In this document: positions 6,255 to 7,731 of the stretch, one piece after another
How the letters are laid out: the number at the start of each line of letters is the position of its first letter
How positions within the stretch are numbered: the stretch's first letter is position 1
Origin: Nitriliruptoraceae bacterium
GTDB taxonomy: Bacteria > Actinomycetota > Nitriliruptoria > Nitriliruptorales > Nitriliruptoraceae
Assembly (NCBI GenBank): GCA_007120565.1
Contig: SKNK01000001.1
Span: 1 to 7,731 of the forward strand
Length of the DNA stretch: 7,731 bases
Direction: 5' to 3'
Translations under genes and position numbers: made by a program
Notes under the pieces: model-generated
Databases searched by the model: none
What the model was told of the DNA's origin: nothing
The model's input: the letters and a program-made list of their open reading frames with translations, nothing else

Positions 6255-6262
6255 GAGCACGT

Positions 6263-7291
6263 ATGTCCGCCGACCCGTCGCCACGTCTGCGCGCGGTTCC
6301 CGATGCGCCGGGTCCCGACGACGTGGCGCCGTCTGTCGATGGTGACGGCCCACCGGGCTTCGATCCGCGCGACCTCGATGTCAAGGCCAAACAGATCGCG
6401 TACCACGACTGGGAGTCGCGGACCTACGACGAGAAGTTCTCGATCTCCTACGACCAACGCTGCATCGACTACGCCCGCGAACGTTTCCACAAGGTCGTTC
6501 CCGAAGGTGCCGGGTTCGGCTCGGTGCTTGAGGTTGGCGCGGGGACCGGGTTCTTCCTGATCAACCTCGCGCTCGGTGGTTGCCTCGACGGGGCGGAGCT
6601 CGCAGCGACCGACATCTCCGAGGGCATGCTCGAGGTCTGTGCACGCAACGGTGCCGAGCACGGGCTGGCGATCGCCACCCGACAGGGTGATGCCGAGGCG
6701 TTGCCCTACGACGACGAGAGCTTCGACCTGGTCGTCGGCCACGCGTTCATCCACCACCTGCCGGTCCCTGGCGCCGCGATCCGCGAGATGCACCGGGTGC
6801 TCAAGCCCGGGGGGACCCTGGTGATCGCCGGGGAGCCGACCGAGATCGGCGATCGGCTGTCGTGGCTGGTCAAGCGCAACACCTACCGGGCCTTCCGTGC
6901 GGCAACGGTGCTGCCCGGGCTGTCCTCGCTACGCAAGCCTTCACTGCGCGAGCAGGGTGGCAGCGCGACCGATGAGGTGCTCGCGGGCCTGGAGCACGAG
7001 GTCGACCTGCACACCTTCCGGCCCGGCGACGTCGAACACCTCGCCCGCCTCGTGGGGTTCGGCAACGTCGAGGTGGTGACGGAGGAACTCACCGCGAACT
7101 GGTTCGGGTGGGCGGTCCGTACGATCGAGGGGTCGATCCGTCCCGGCCTGCTCGGCAGCCGATGGGCCTTCACCGCCTACCACGGGTACCTGAAGCTGAG
7201 CCGGTTCGACGAAGTGGTGCTGCAGCGGGTGGTGCCGCGCTCGGTGTTCTACAACCTGATCCTGCACGCCCGGAAGCCCTACCGGCACTGA
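6263..7291 (+). CDS. Class I SAM-dependent methyltransferase, UbiE-like core with C-terminal extension
   Basis: A 342-aa methyltransferase. Residues 1-38 are Pro/Asp-rich and probably disordered. Residues 39-75 (DVKAKQIAYHDWESRTYDEKF onward) form an N-terminal cap. Motif I is LEVGAGTGF (89-97), the acidic residue is D117 in ATDISEGM, then GDAEALPYDDESFDLVVGHAFIHHL (142-166) and LKPGGTLVIAGEP. After about residue 185 comes a roughly 155-residue tail with helical and aromatic character, longer than in UbiE, which may bind the substrate or the membrane. The ATG 6263 has AGGAG at 6253-6257, overlapping the TAG of the hydratase gene, so translation of the two is tightly linked. It is not similar in its flanking domains to the methyltransferase at 2832-3434. 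The substrate is unknown; lipids, quinone-like compounds or glycans are all possible. Confidence 0.9.
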   Translation: MSADPSPRLRAVPDAPGPDDVAPSVDGDGPPGFDPRDLDVKAKQIAYHDWESRTYDEKFSISYDQRCIDYARERFHKVVPEGAGFGSVLEVGAGTGFFLINLALGGCLDGAELAATDISEGMLEVCARNGAEHGLAIATRQGDAEALPYDDESFDLVVGHAFIHHLPVPGAAIREMHRVLKPGGTLVIAGEPTEIGDRLSWLVKRNTYRAFRAATVLPGLSSLRKPSLREQGGSATDEVLAGLEHEVDLHTFRPGDVEHLARLVGFGNVEVVTEELTANWFGWAVRTIEGSIRPGLLGSRWAFTAYHGYLKLSRFDEVVLQRVVPRSVFYNLILHARKPYRH

Positions 7292-7356
7292 GCGAGGCTC
7301 GGAGCGCCCGGCGCGTCGGTACGACGAGGAGCAGCGAGCGACGGCGAGGAGCGGCG

Positions 7357-7731
7357 GTGGACGCGGACGTCGAGGCAGAGGCACGGCAGGCGCTGCACGA
7401 GCACGCCGCCGCGGTCGAACGTGCCGAGATCGGACGAGAGGCAACGGCAAGGGCGTCAAGGGTTGGCGACGACCTGCTCGCCGACGCGGGGGTCCCGGCC
7501 CACCTGCGACGGCCCCCGTTGCGGCTGCGCTACCCACGGTGGGGGTGGCGTCGTGCGATCCGCACGGCGATACAGCGACGCATGATCACCCCCCAGTACC
7601 TCCGGCTGTACCGCCGGGCGGCCTGGTACCGCTCGCTGGCAGCAGCGACCGGTCAGCGGGTCGAGTTCCAGGGCCTGATCTTCACCGGCAAACGGGTCGA
7701 GTTCACCGCCAGGCGCGGGTACGGACGGCTC
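7357..7731 (+). CDS. Partial gene, probable hexapeptide-repeat (LbetaH) acyltransferase
   Basis: An open frame of 125 codons runs from the GTG at 7357 to the window end without a stop, with GAGGAG at 7346-7351, 5 nt before the start. Residues 1-45 are Ala/Glu-rich and helical, then a basic region with LRLRYPRWGWRR (55-66), MITPQYLRLYRRAAWYRS (76-93) and the beginning of short beta-type turns, VEFQGLIFTGKRVEF (102-116) and ARRGYGRL (118-125). The ITPQYL-LYRR helix followed by V-x-F-x-G turns resembles the start of actinobacterial acyltransferases with a left-handed beta-helix, in the style of mycobacterial Rv3034c. I recall this resemblance and have not computed it. An internal ATG at 7582 is an alternative start, but lacks a good ribosome binding site. 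It lies 65 nt after the methyltransferase and probably belongs to the same operon. The catalytic part is beyond the window. Confidence 0.6.
   Translation, partial: MDADVEAEARQALHEHAAAVERAEIGREATARASRVGDDLLADAGVPAHLRRPPLRLRYPRWGWRRAIRTAIQRRMITPQYLRLYRRAAWYRSLAAATGQRVEFQGLIFTGKRVEFTARRGYGRL

Noticed and set aside
5804..6262. N-terminal extension of the second methyltransferase inside the hydratase gene
   Set aside because: The extension is Arg-rich shadow sequence; ATG 6263 has a strong AGGAG and begins a sensible protein.
5391..6353. Minus-strand open frame of 320 codons opposite the enoyl-CoA hydratase
   Set aside because: It covers a full-length crotonase with intact catalytic residues; the antisense protein is low-complexity and has no recognisable family.
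7292..7356. Possible terminator or hairpin between the second methyltransferase and the partial gene
   Set aside because: The sequence has GAGC-type repetition and two CGAGGAGC copies 20 nt apart, but no stable stem with a usable loop; the second copy is simply the ribosome binding site.

Overview
The window is a dense, G+C-rich, almost intergenic-free stretch of bacterial chromosome. It has strongly GC-biased third codon positions, several GTG starts and mostly TGA stops. A MarP-type CvpA/serine-protease fusion, a CoxD/CoxE/XdhC trio and an HTH-DUF2087 protein all point to an actinobacterium. By overall feel it could be a deep-branching environmental one (Acidimicrobiia or Nitriliruptoria type), but the lineage is inference and cannot be fixed from this window.

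Left part (1-3434): a short 20-bp tandem repeat array sits at the left edge and runs into the end of a minus-strand XdhC/CoxF-family gene. Divergent from it are coxD (MoxR-type AAA+ ATPase), coxE (VWA/MIDAS protein) and a small SAM-dependent methyltransferase whose GTG overlaps the coxE stop codon. CoxD, CoxE and CoxF/XdhC are the known maturation set for molybdenum hydroxylases such as aerobic CO dehydrogenase, so this looks like an assembly module. No structural subunit (large, medium or small) is in the window. The XdhC protein is unusual: it has only the C-terminal Rossmann-type domain and no recognisable GxGxxG/A loop. The coupled methyltransferase is not part of the classical cox set.

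Middle part (3435-5334): after a 124-bp gap comes a complete MarP-like membrane-anchored periplasmic serine protease, with four N-terminal membrane segments, a His/Asp/Ser triad and two cysteines placed like the mycobacterial MarP disulfide. It has no Shine-Dalgarno and a TANNNT element 7 nt before the ATG, which suggests a leaderless transcript. A small HTH-DUF2087 regulator-like gene follows.

Right part (5335-7731): a 137-bp intergenic region with a -10-like element inside a perfect 7-bp inverted repeat precedes an enoyl-CoA hydratase. Next come a second, unrelated SAM methyltransferase (its Shine-Dalgarno overlaps the hydratase stop) and the 5' part of a gene that looks like a left-handed beta-helix acyltransferase, cut by the window end. 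These three are probably one operon; the substrate is unknown. No RNA genes, insertion sequences, CRISPR arrays or phage genes were seen.
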